A stretch of 51,718 nucleotides of DNA, from contig JAFIEQ010000010.1 of NCBI GenBank assembly GCA_020832455.1, positions 1 to 51,718 on the forward strand, in the 5' to 3' direction. Origin of the DNA: Nitriliruptoraceae bacterium. Its GTDB lineage: Bacteria > Actinomycetota > Nitriliruptoria > Nitriliruptorales > Nitriliruptoraceae. Within the stretch, counting starts at the first letter, position 1, and each line of letters begins with the position of its first letter. This document shows, one piece after another, positions 1-7,775 of the stretch. The notes below the pieces were generated by a model, which was not told the DNA's origin, did not search any database, and saw only the letters and a program-made list of their open reading frames with translations. The position numbers were made by a program, and so were the translations under genes.

Positions 1-58
1 GGGGGGGGGGGGGGGGGGGGGGGGGGGCCGGGGGGGGGGGGCGGGGGGGGGGGGGGCG
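1..58. repeat. G-homopolymer tract at the left end
   Basis: The first 58 bases are almost pure G, including an opening run of 27 G. No gene can be read here. The tract could fold as a G-quadruplex, but at the extreme end of a sequence it is more likely an assembly or base-calling edge. Bases 59-199 are GC-rich and I see no gene in them. Confidence 0.8.
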
Positions 59-199
59 GAGGCGGCGGGGTGCGCAGCGACCCGGGCGGCTGACCGGTCG
101 GCCCCTCCGGAGCACGCGACCGCGAACAGCGCGATCACGATGACCCACGCACCACGCGGAGAGCGGGAACGTGCCATGGGAGGATCCTTCCGGGTTGGG

Positions 200-229
200 C
201 TGGGCCGGCCCCGGTTCGAGCCGGCCCAG
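200..229 (-). terminator. Hairpin downstream of the CHRD-like gene
   Basis: A perfect 10-bp stem, CTGGGCCGGC (200-209) and GCCGGCCCAG (220-229), flanks a 10-nt loop. It lies just past the stop codon of the leftward gene that ends at 258. There is no U-tract, which is usual for high-GC actinobacteria, so this is a probable but unproven terminator. Confidence 0.6.
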
Positions 230-257
230 GGGTGTCAGCAGTGGTGGTCAGCCCGAC

Positions 258-1037
258 TCAGGCGACCTGGTTCCCACGGCGACGCAGTGCGGTCGCGGTG
301 CCGAGCGCACCGAGTCCGAGGACACCGGCGGCGAGCAGCCCGGTGTTGCTGGACGAGGTGGCGGTGCCACCGGCACCGGTGTCGATGCCACCGGCGGCGA
401 CGGCCGTGATCTGGCCACAGGCGGCGACCGCGGTGGCTTCGAACGGCAGGTCGGGGTCGAGCGAGGACTCCTTCATGGTGCCGTCCTCGTTCTCCAGGGT
501 CCCGATCTCGCCGGTCCCGTCGAGGTCCGCGCCGTGGATGACGATGTGCAGCGTGGAGAGGTTCTCGGCGACCTCGTCGGAGACCTCGAAGGTGCGCTCG
601 TAGTCGAGCGTCGAGGAGGTCGGGAAGCGGTCGACGGCCAGCGCGCTGTCCGGGCTGGTGTCACCCTCCGTGGTCAGCGACACGGTCACGGGACCGTACG
701 CCGGGACGCCTTCGACGACGGACAGGAAGCCGTCGCCGTCCACGTCGGCCTCATCGAAGCCCGCCTCACCAGGGTTGAGCGGGCCACACACGTTGTCGCC
801 GCCCGGCTCGCCGTGGAAGTGCATGGCGTGCGGGAAGCCGTCGAAGAAGCCGTCGCCGGAGATGGAGACGGTCAGGTTGTTGCCGTCCAGGGACAGATCC
901 GCGGTCGCCGAGGCGCCGGTCTCGTTGGCCTGGGTGATGTTGGCGCGGAACTCTTGGGTGTGGCTGTCCGCGAACGCTGCGACTGGCAGCACGAACAGGG
1001 CCGCCGTGGCGGCCGTGATGGTCAGGGACTTGCGCAT
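258..1037 (-). CDS. Secreted CHRD-like protein with C-terminal membrane anchor
   Basis: The protein has 259 aa. The start is the ATG at 1037, preceded at good distance by AGGAGT (1051-1046); the frame stays open far upstream but without coding character. Residues 1-23 form a signal peptide (MRKSL..., hydrophobic core, AFA cleavage). The body resembles CHRD-domain extracellular proteins, with HAMHFHGEPGG near residue 70, an acidic DVDGDG stretch, and a second block with HIVIHGADLDG. The C-terminus has a Thr/Ser/Gly-rich linker, a hydrophobic segment and a final RRRG, an arrangement like a wall or membrane anchor but with no LPXTG-type motif. CHRD proteins are extracellular and mostly uncharacterised in bacteria; the CHRD call rests on pattern recognition. 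The gene is divergent from ftsK, and the 230-bp gap should hold both promoters. Confidence 0.75.
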   Translation of the reverse strand: MRKSLTITAATAALFVLPVAAFADSHTQEFRANITQANETGASATADLSLDGNNLTVSISGDGFFDGFPHAMHFHGEPGGDNVCGPLNPGEAGFDEADVDGDGFLSVVEGVPAYGPVTVSLTTEGDTSPDSALAVDRFPTSSTLDYERTFEVSDEVAENLSTLHIVIHGADLDGTGEIGTLENEDGTMKESSLDPDLPFEATAVAACGQITAVAAGGIDTGAGGTATSSSNTGLLAAGVLGLGALGTATALRRRGNQVA

Positions 1038-1268
1038 GTGGCTGTACTCCTGCGTGTCGGTGGGTGGGACATCGGTGGTTCGCCAGGGACCAGGGCATTG
1101 ATTGCGACCTGCGCGCAATGGCATGCTTTGACCGCACGAACCGCACGGCCGTCCCATCCGCGCAATCCGTGTGCTCCGTGACTGCGAAGGCCGCGCGACC
1201 ACGGTGTAGTTCCACCGGGGTGATGGACCGTTACGCTGCAGCGATCCTTCCCCTGAGCGAGGCCCGAC

Positions 1269-3809
1269 GTGGCGTCTTCCACCTCGACCCGCAAGACCCG
1301 CCGCAACACGACGGCGCGCTCGACCGCGTCCAAGGGCGCTGCCAAGGCGGGCGCCAAGGGCCAGGCCAAGGGCCGCGCGAAGGCTGGCGACAAAGGCGGC
1401 GCGAAGGGCGGCGCCAAGGCCGCCGGCGGTCGCTCGCCGGCGGCGTCGGGTGGTCGGGCGCCGCGAGGTGCCGGCAGCGACGGCGGTGGCGGGATCGGCG
1501 GGGCCTTTCGGGAACACCTCGGCGACCGCAAGCGCGACGCGGGCGGGCTCGCCCTGGTCGTGCTCGGCATCCTCGCCGGACTGGGGACTTACGCGGACGC
1601 CGCCGGCCCGGTCGGCGCGTTCCTCGAGGCGGTGGCGCTCGGGTTGTTCGGGCTCGCCGGCTACCTGTTCCCGATCGTGCTGACCTGGTTCGGGTTGCTG
1701 GTCGTGGTCGGGCGTCCGAGTCCGGAGATCGGCCGGATCGCGGTGGGCTGCGTGGTGCTCCTGGCTGGGCTGCTCGGGGCGCTGCACCTGTTGGCAGCCT
1801 CCCCGGATCCCAGCGACGGCATGCGCGCGCTGTGGCGCGCGGGTGGGTTGCTCGGCTGGCTGGTCGGCACGCCGCTGGCCTGGGCCCTGTCGGTCTGGGG
1901 CGCCGCTGCGGTGCTCACCGCCGTGATCACCCTCGGGCTGCTCGTGGTGACGCGCACGCCCTTCTCCGTCGTCATCGACGCGATCCGGGACATCTTCCGA
2001 CCCGCCTCCACCGACGACGTCGACGTCGCGCCCGCGCGCGCGCCCAGCCGCCGTACGACCGACGACACCGTGGAGCAGACCGCCACCTCGCCCGTGTCGG
2101 ACGACGAGCACCCCACGACCCCCATCCGGGCGACGCTGGCGGCGAAGAGCGCGACCCAGCCACCGATCGACGGGGTCGTGGACCCCATCACCAACGCGCC
2201 GATCGGCGACGACGCGACCGACCAGCCGGCCAACGACCGCGTGCCCGACCCGCCGATCGAGCGGGCGCGCGTGCCGGCCGCCGCAGCGACGGGCAAGGCG
2301 GCCAAGGTCGCGCCGGTCAAGGATTTCAGCGACTACCAGCTGCCGTCGCTCGACCTGCTGGCCCACGGTCGCTCGGTGGGCGCGGACTCCACCCGGACGA
2401 TCGAGGCGCAGGTCGCCGCGCTGCAGGAGACCTTCGACCAGTTCGGCATCGACGCGACCGTCGCCCGCCACTCGCGCGGCCCGACGGTGACCCGGTTCGA
2501 GATCGAGCTCGGCCCGGGGGTCCAGGTCAAGAAGGTCGCCAACATGGGCGACGACATCGCCTACGCCTTGGCGGCCCCGGACGTGCGGATCGTGGCACCG
2601 ATCCCGGGCAAGTCCGCGATCGGCGTCGAGGTCCCCAACCGCCAACGTGACCTCATCACGTTGGGCGACATCCTGCGCTCACCGGAGGCCCAGGCCGATC
2701 CGCACCCGCTCACGGTCGCCCTCGGCGTCGACATCGCCGGCAAACCGGAACTGATCAACCTCGCGACCATGCCCCACCTGCTGGTCTCCGGGGCGACGGG
2801 GTCCGGCAAGTCGGTGACGCTCAACGGCATGATCCACTCGTTGATCATGCGCACGCGGCCCGACGAGGTCCGCATGATCCTGATCGACCCCAAGCGGGTC
2901 GAGCTCAACGCCTACCAGGGCGCGCCCCACCTGCTCTCCCCGGTCGTGACCGACCCGCGTCGCGCTGCCGATGCCGTGCAGTGGTGCGTCAAGGAGATGG
3001 AGCAGCGCTACGAGCTGCTCGCGCACCTCGGGTTCCGCAACATCGACTCCTACAACGATGCGCTCGACGCCGGTGAGGTCGAGCCCCGGCCGGGCCCCGA
3101 CGGCACACAGATCGAGCCGACCAAGCTGCCCTACATCCTGCTGGTCATCGACGAGCTCGCGGACCTGATGCTGGTCGCCCCCCGCGACGTCGAGGACGCG
3201 ATCTGCCGGATCGCCCAGATGGCCCGCGCCGTGGGCATCCACATGATCATCGCCACGCAGCGGCCGTCGGTCGACGTCATCACCGGGCTGATCAAGGCGA
3301 ACATCCCCTCGCGCCTCGCGCTGGCGGTCGCCTCGCAGACCGACTCCCGCACCATCATCGACATGAACGGTGCGGAGAAGCTGGTCGGCAAGGGCGACAT
3401 GCTCTTCCTGCCCGCCAGCCAGGGCAAGCCGTCACGGCTGCAGGGCTGTTGGGTCACGGAACGGGAGATCACCACGGCGGTGGAGTTCTGTCGGCAGCAG
3501 CGCGAGCCGGAGTTCGAGCCGGTCGTCAAGCAGGGGGAGGCCGCCCAGCAGGTCGACGCGGTCCGCAGCGGGGACGACGACTCCGACGAGGCGTTGCTGC
3601 GCCGCGCCGCCGAACAGGTCGTCACCAGCGGGTTGGGCTCCACCTCCATGCTGCAACGCAAGCTGCGCATCGGGTTCGCCCGTGCGGGACGGCTGATGGA
3701 CGAGCTCGAGGAGCTCGGGGTCGTCGGGCCGAACGAGGGTTCGAAGGCCCGCGACGTGCTGTGGGAGCCCGAACAGCTCGACGAAGCGCGGGCGAGCGGC
3801 GTGCTCTGA
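1269..3809 (+). CDS. ftsK: DNA translocase FtsK/SpoIIIE
   Basis: This 846-aa septal motor pumps chromosomal DNA through the closing division septum. The start is a GTG. Residues 1-70 are an unusual Lys/Ala/Gly-rich basic tail that looks like histone H1. About four membrane segments lie between residues 92 and 230, followed by an acidic/proline linker to about 350. The motor domain carries Walker A GATGSGKS (508-515), Walker B LLVIDE ending at residue 629, and the conserved IATQRPSVDVITG stretch. A C-terminal winged-helix gamma domain (about 770-846, with LRIGFARAGRLMDELE) would read the KOPS polarity signals. Length is normal for the family. The gene leads the ftsK-rodZ-rimO-pgsA-cinA run common in actinobacteria, although a leftward gene and a hairpin separate it from the next gene. 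Confidence 0.96.
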   Translation: MASSTSTRKTRRNTTARSTASKGAAKAGAKGQAKGRAKAGDKGGAKGGAKAAGGRSPAASGGRAPRGAGSDGGGGIGGAFREHLGDRKRDAGGLALVVLGILAGLGTYADAAGPVGAFLEAVALGLFGLAGYLFPIVLTWFGLLVVVGRPSPEIGRIAVGCVVLLAGLLGALHLLAASPDPSDGMRALWRAGGLLGWLVGTPLAWALSVWGAAAVLTAVITLGLLVVTRTPFSVVIDAIRDIFRPASTDDVDVAPARAPSRRTTDDTVEQTATSPVSDDEHPTTPIRATLAAKSATQPPIDGVVDPITNAPIGDDATDQPANDRVPDPPIERARVPAAAATGKAAKVAPVKDFSDYQLPSLDLLAHGRSVGADSTRTIEAQVAALQETFDQFGIDATVARHSRGPTVTRFEIELGPGVQVKKVANMGDDIAYALAAPDVRIVAPIPGKSAIGVEVPNRQRDLITLGDILRSPEAQADPHPLTVALGVDIAGKPELINLATMPHLLVSGATGSGKSVTLNGMIHSLIMRTRPDEVRMILIDPKRVELNAYQGAPHLLSPVVTDPRRAADAVQWCVKEMEQRYELLAHLGFRNIDSYNDALDAGEVEPRPGPDGTQIEPTKLPYILLVIDELADLMLVAPRDVEDAICRIAQMARAVGIHMIIATQRPSVDVITGLIKANIPSRLALAVASQTDSRTIIDMNGAEKLVGKGDMLFLPASQGKPSRLQGCWVTEREITTAVEFCRQQREPEFEPVVKQGEAAQQVDAVRSGDDDSDEALLRRAAEQVVTSGLGSTSMLQRKLRIGFARAGRLMDELEELGVVGPNEGSKARDVLWEPEQLDEARASGVL

Positions 3810-3831
3810 GCCCGCGGGGATCGCCCGGACC

Positions 3832-3849
3832 GAGCGGCGTGTGCCGCTC
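3832..3849. terminator. Shared terminator hairpin between convergent genes
   Basis: A perfect 7-bp stem, GAGCGGC and GCCGCTC, flanks a GTGT tetraloop. It begins 22 bases after the ftsK stop and touches the stop codon of the convergent gene at 3848, so it can serve both directions. Confidence 0.6.
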
Positions 3850-4159
3850 AGCGCCAGCGGAACTCGCCGCTGGCCTTGGGGTGGTCGCCCTTGAGCTGGC
3901 GGCGCATGCCGATCCAGCCGTACACCGCACCGGCGAACAACGCGCCGTAGAGCAGCAGCGCGACGCGGCTGCGGGGCGAGTCGGCCAGGGCCCGACGCTC
4001 GTGGTCGCTGTCGACGGCCAACACGGTGGCGTCGTCGGTGGCGCTGGCCACGGGGTCACTCGCTCCGAGGTCGTCGGAGGCGAACGCGGGGCCGGCGACC
4101 AACGCGAGCGAGAGCAGCGCGGCGCCGACGAGGACGGCGAGGGTGCGTGTCGTGTTCAT
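3848..4159 (-). CDS. Small secreted or membrane protein, unknown function
   Basis: About 103 aa. An N-terminal signal sequence (MNTTRTLAVLVG..., AFASDD) is followed by a short acidic linker and a C-terminal membrane segment (VALLLYGALFAGAVYGWIG) with a basic tail, so the topology is signal peptide plus one anchor. Two starts are possible, ATG at 4159 or ATG at 4168; neither has a clear Shine-Dalgarno sequence. It is convergent with ftsK and divergent from the rodZ-like gene. No family was recognised. The signal peptide and anchor support a real gene, but its role is unknown. Confidence 0.6.
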   Translation of the reverse strand: MNTTRTLAVLVGAALLSLALVAGPAFASDDLGASDPVASATDDATVLAVDSDHERRALADSPRSRVALLLYGALFAGAVYGWIGMRRQLKGDHPKASGEFRWR

Positions 4160-4314
4160 GGCGCGCATCGTAGCTGCGTCGGCGTCGTCATCGCGCACCC
4201 GCTCCACCGCGAGCCACCCTGGAACGCCCGGCGGCGTGCGCTGGGCGCGTCCGGGTCCTACATTCGTCGTCGGACGGTCGTTGATGGCCGTCCCCGACGC
4301 GAGCCGAGGACCGT

Positions 4315-5112
4315 GTGAGTACCGGCATCGGCGACACCCTGCGTGACGCCCGCGAGTCGCAGGGCCGGTCCCTCGAGGACGCGGCCGCGGCCCTGCGTGC
4401 GCGTGTCACCCAGCTCGAGGCGCTCGAACAGGAACGCTTCACGGTGTTCGGTGGGGACGTCTACGCCAAGGGCTTCCTGCGCAGCTACGCCGTCGAACTC
4501 GGGCTCGACCCCCAACCGATCATGGACACCTACCGGCGCGAGGTGTCCCACGACGAGGCGGCGGTGCCGCTGAGCGCGAACGTGAGCTCGACCCCGCGAC
4601 AGCGCAGCGCGCCGCCGGCGTGGATCGCGTGGGTGCTCGCCTCCGTCGTGGTCGTCGCCGGCATCGTGCTGCTCGGGGTGTTCTCCGACGGCCGCTCGCC
4701 CGACCAGGCGAGCCCCGACGAACCGATCAGCCCGCCGGTGGCGCCCGCGGAGCGCGACGAGCCCGACGAGGACCCCGACGCCGGCGATCCCTCGTCCGAG
4801 GACACGGAGCCGGAACCGGATCCCGAACCGGAACCGGAGCCCGAACCCGAGGACCCCTCCGGGGTGGATCTGCTCATCGCGCTGGAGCAGCGCTCGTGGA
4901 TGCGGGTCATCGTCGACGGCTCGCTGTTCCTGGAGACCACGGTCGAGGCGGGTGAGACGATCCCCTTCGAAGCAGAGGAGGAGATCGAGATCCGGTTCGG
5001 GGACCCGGGTGGGGTCCGTGCGACGCTCAACGGCGAGGACCTGCCGCCTCCGGGCTCGCCCGGCCAGCCCGTCACCGTGCGCTACACCCCGGAGGGCGTC
5101 GACCCCGCCTGA
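4315..5112 (+). CDS. RodZ-like HTH membrane protein (DUF4115)
   Basis: 265 aa from a GTG start. Residues 5-75 are a RodZ-type helix-turn-helix (LRDARESQGRSLEDAAAALR, ending near AKGFLRSYAVELGLDP). A single membrane segment spans 102-122. Residues 125-182 form an acidic, Glu-Pro repeat linker, and 184-258 are a DUF4115-like beta domain (LLIALEQRSWMRVIVDG). RodZ proteins bind cell-shape factors such as MreB on the inside and span the membrane; actinobacterial homologues keep this layout between ftsK and rimO. The EP repeat (residues 165-180) is simple-sequence coding DNA. The architecture is clear, but the exact role in shape or division is inferred. Confidence 0.85.
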   Translation: MSTGIGDTLRDARESQGRSLEDAAAALRARVTQLEALEQERFTVFGGDVYAKGFLRSYAVELGLDPQPIMDTYRREVSHDEAAVPLSANVSSTPRQRSAPPAWIAWVLASVVVVAGIVLLGVFSDGRSPDQASPDEPISPPVAPAERDEPDEDPDAGDPSSEDTEPEPDPEPEPEPEPEDPSGVDLLIALEQRSWMRVIVDGSLFLETTVEAGETIPFEAEEEIEIRFGDPGGVRATLNGEDLPPPGSPGQPVTVRYTPEGVDPA

Positions 5113-5224
5113 ACCGGCCCGGCGATGCCTGCGTCGGCCGCGTCTGGCACCCTGCGACCGGCGCGCGTCGGGCGACGCGCGGGAACGCGTGCCCCGAGCC
5201 GCTGCGGTTCGGATCGCCCCATCC

Positions 5225-5302
5225 CGTCACGACCCCGCATCCCACCGTCCTGTCACGAGCCCGCATCCCACCGTCCTGTCACGAGCCCGCATCCCACCGT
5301 CC
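5225..5302 (+). repeat. Three tandem 26-bp repeats upstream of rimO
   Basis: Three head-to-tail 26-bp units lie at 5225-5250, 5251-5276 and 5277-5302. Copies 2 and 3 are identical, and copy 1 differs at two positions. The unit contains GCATCCCACCGTCC. A 26-bp period is not a multiple of three, so the array is unlikely to be coding; this supports starting rimO just downstream at 5314. Confidence 0.9.
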
Positions 5303-5313
5303 CGGAGCCCTCC

Positions 5314-7059
5314 GTGTCCGTACCTGCCTCAGTCCCGCGCGCGTCGGGGGACGCGGTCGCGCACCCGTCCGATGGGGACACCTCGGCGTTGCGGATCGCG
5401 ATCGTGACGCTCGGCTGCGGACGCAACGAGGTCGACTCCGACCAGCTGGCGGGGCTGTTCCACCGGGACGGCGCCACCATCGTCGAGGACGCCGACCAGG
5501 CCGATGTCGTGCTGGTCAACACCTGCACGTTCATCGCGCCGGCGAAGCAGGAGTCGATCGACACGGTGCTCGCCGCCTGCGATCTCAAGGACGAGGGTGG
5601 CGCCCGCGCGGTGCTGGTGGTGGGCTGCATGGCCCAGCGCTACCCCGACGAGCTCGCCGAGGCCATCCCCGAGGCCGACGCGATCGTCGGCTTCGACGGC
5701 TACGCCCGCCTGCCCGCCATCGTCGGTGACGTGCTCGGTGGTCGGGTCACCGAGCGGGTCATCGGGGTCGGTGCGGCCCACCCGGGTAGTCGGCCGGGGG
5801 CAGCGGACGCGGCGAGCGCCGGTGCGGGTGCCAGCGGGCTCGCCGGACGGGGGCTGCCGTTGATGTTGGCGCCTTCCGCGCCCGCCGCACCGCCCGCCGC
5901 GGGCTCGGCCCACCCGGGTGGCCTCGCCGCGGCACGTGGGGATGGCGGCGATCGCGACCGCGTCCTGGACCTCGAGGTCCTCGAGCGCCCGCGCGACGAC
6001 ATCGAGGTGGCCAGCGCCCAGGATCTGCTCGACCGGGTCCCGGCCAGCGGACCGCGCTTCCCGGTGCGCCACCTCGGCGCGGGCGGGCCCGTGGCGCCGT
6101 GGTCGTACCTGAAGATCGCCTCCGGGTGTGACCGGGTCTGCACCTTCTGCGCGATCCCCTCGTTCCGGGGGCGGTTCCGTTCCCGGCCGATGGACGAGAT
6201 CCTCGCCGAGGCGAGGTGGCTCGTGGACCAGGGGGTCCGGGAGCTCGTCCTGGTCAGCGAGAACACCACGTCGTGGGGCAAGGACCTGCCGGGCGGGCGC
6301 GCCCTGCAGCCCGAGCTGCTGCGTGCCCTGGCCGAGATCGACGACCTCGTCCGCATCCGGTTGATGTACCTGCAGCCCGCGGAGCTCACGGGTGGCCTGC
6401 TGGAGGCGATCGCGACGCAGCCGAAGGTCGCCTCCTACTACGACCTGTCGCTGCAGCACGTCTCGGGCCCCGTGGTGGCCCGCATGGCGCGCTCGGGCGA
6501 CCACGAACGCTTCGGACAGCTGATCGAGCGGTGCCGCGAGGCCGACCCGGACGCGGTGTTCCGCTCCAACTTCATCGTCGGGTTCCCCGGCGAGACCGAC
6601 GAGGACGTCCAGCGCCTCGAGGACTTCCTGCTCGAGCACCGCCTGGACTGGGTGGGCTTCTTCCCGTTCTCCCGGGAGGACGGGACACCCTCGGACACCT
6701 TCGACGACCAGGTCGACGAGGAGCTGGCGATGGCCCGGCTCCGCCGGCTCTCGGAGGTCCAGGAGCGCGTCGCGGACGAGGCGGCCCGGGCGTTGGTGGG
6801 CCGGCAGCTCGAGGTGCTCGTCGACCGCCACGACCCCGACGACACGCGCCCGGCGGCGCTCGGACGCTCCTCGCGTGAGGCGCCGGACACCGACGGGGAG
6901 ATCGCGCTGGTCACTCCCGACGGCACCCCGGCGGACCTGCCGGTCGGACGGCTGGTCACGGCGCGGGTCGTCGACACCGTCGGGGTCGACCTGGTCGCGG
7001 AGGTCACGGCTCGGACCGCCGGCGACCCTCCCGACCTCGGCCGGCGTGCGCGTGGCTGA
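5314..7059 (+). CDS. rimO: Ribosomal protein S12 methylthiotransferase RimO
   Basis: A radical-SAM enzyme that methylthiolates an aspartate of ribosomal protein S12. From the GTG at 5314 it has 581 aa; an ATG at 5125 would add a low-complexity leader running through tandem repeats and is rejected. The N-terminal MTTase cluster cysteines are C35 (TLGCGRNEVDS), C71 (NTCTF) and C105 (VGCMAQ). The radical-SAM motif CDRVCTFC supplies C272, C276 and C279, and a TRAM-like end (about 490-575) follows. The hallmark LGC-(P/G)-(K/R)-N-x-VDS pattern separates it from MiaB, which is present at 13057. The protein is longer than usual because of an Ala/Gly/Pro-rich insert at about 150-265 between the MTTase and radical-SAM domains. 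It overlaps pgsA by a few bases. Confidence 0.93.
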   Translation: MSVPASVPRASGDAVAHPSDGDTSALRIAIVTLGCGRNEVDSDQLAGLFHRDGATIVEDADQADVVLVNTCTFIAPAKQESIDTVLAACDLKDEGGARAVLVVGCMAQRYPDELAEAIPEADAIVGFDGYARLPAIVGDVLGGRVTERVIGVGAAHPGSRPGAADAASAGAGASGLAGRGLPLMLAPSAPAAPPAAGSAHPGGLAAARGDGGDRDRVLDLEVLERPRDDIEVASAQDLLDRVPASGPRFPVRHLGAGGPVAPWSYLKIASGCDRVCTFCAIPSFRGRFRSRPMDEILAEARWLVDQGVRELVLVSENTTSWGKDLPGGRALQPELLRALAEIDDLVRIRLMYLQPAELTGGLLEAIATQPKVASYYDLSLQHVSGPVVARMARSGDHERFGQLIERCREADPDAVFRSNFIVGFPGETDEDVQRLEDFLLEHRLDWVGFFPFSREDGTPSDTFDDQVDEELAMARLRRLSEVQERVADEAARALVGRQLEVLVDRHDPDDTRPAALGRSSREAPDTDGEIALVTPDGTPADLPVGRLVTARVVDTVGVDLVAEVTARTAGDPPDLGRRARG

Positions 7060-7723
7060 GGCCACCGGCGCCGACGAGCCCGCCCGCGACGAGGCGGTGG
7101 GTCGACCGACCCCCGGGCTCGACGACACCCCGGAGGCCATCGACCTGTCCGCGCTGGGGGAGGAACCGCACTGGGCGAACCTGCCCAACCTGTTGACCTT
7201 CCTGCGTGCCCTGCTCGTCCCGGTCATCCTGTGGCTGCTGGTCACCGAGGACCCGGCCGGACGGTGGTGGGCGTTCGGCATCTTCGTGTTCGCGGCGTGG
7301 ACCGACTCCGTCGACGGGTGGGTTGCCCGCCGCTACAACGGGGTCACCCGCTGGGGGCAGCTCGCCGATCCCATCGCCGACAAGCTGCTCATCATCGGTT
7401 CGCTCGCGTCGCTGGCGTTCGTCGGGGAGCTGCCGTGGTGGGCGGTGAACGTCATCGTGGTGCGTGAGGCAGCCGTGACCGCCCTGCGGATCAGGTTGGT
7501 GCGCCGCCTGGACCTGGTCATGCCGGCCAGCGTGTGGGGCAAGGTCAAGACCGTCTCGCAGGTCGTCGCGGTGGCGGCGTTCCTGCTGCCCGGGCTCCAG
7601 GGCGCGATCCCGCAGCGCCTGCTCGACCTCGCGGTCGCGCTGACCGTGTGGTCCGGGGTGGAGTACGCCTTCCGGGCGGGGCGGCTGGCCCGCTCGACAC
7701 GCACCCCGGGCGCGCCCCGGTGA
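7052..7723 (+). CDS. pgsA: CDP-alcohol phosphatidyltransferase (PgsA-type)
   Basis: A 223-aa integral membrane enzyme, most likely CDP-diacylglycerol-glycerol-3-phosphate 3-phosphatidyltransferase, the first committed step to phosphatidylglycerol. The complete CDP-OH-PT signature is visible: D85, D88, G89, A92, R93, G102, D106 and D110 (DSVDGWVARRYNG, then GQLADPIAD). Several membrane helices follow. The GTG start at 7052 overlaps the rimO stop by 8 bases; a GTG at 7046 is equally possible. The first 40 residues are a hydrophilic extension. Position between rimO and cinA is the standard actinobacterial context and supports PgsA over other members of the superfamily. Confidence 0.88.
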   Translation: MAEATGADEPARDEAVGRPTPGLDDTPEAIDLSALGEEPHWANLPNLLTFLRALLVPVILWLLVTEDPAGRWWAFGIFVFAAWTDSVDGWVARRYNGVTRWGQLADPIADKLLIIGSLASLAFVGELPWWAVNVIVVREAAVTALRIRLVRRLDLVMPASVWGKVKTVSQVVAVAAFLLPGLQGAIPQRLLDLAVALTVWSGVEYAFRAGRLARSTRTPGAPR

Positions 7724-7775
7724 CCGGCCGCTCGCGCGTCGCACGCGTGCGGACGCCTGATCGTGGAGGATGTCG

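Noticed and set aside
5225..5302. CRISPR-like short repeats
   Set aside because: The three copies directly abut each other without spacers.
5125..5313. In-frame ATG extension of RimO
   Set aside because: It would translate a 26-bp tandem repeat with a non-triplet period and yields Ser/Pro/Arg low-complexity sequence unlike any RimO.
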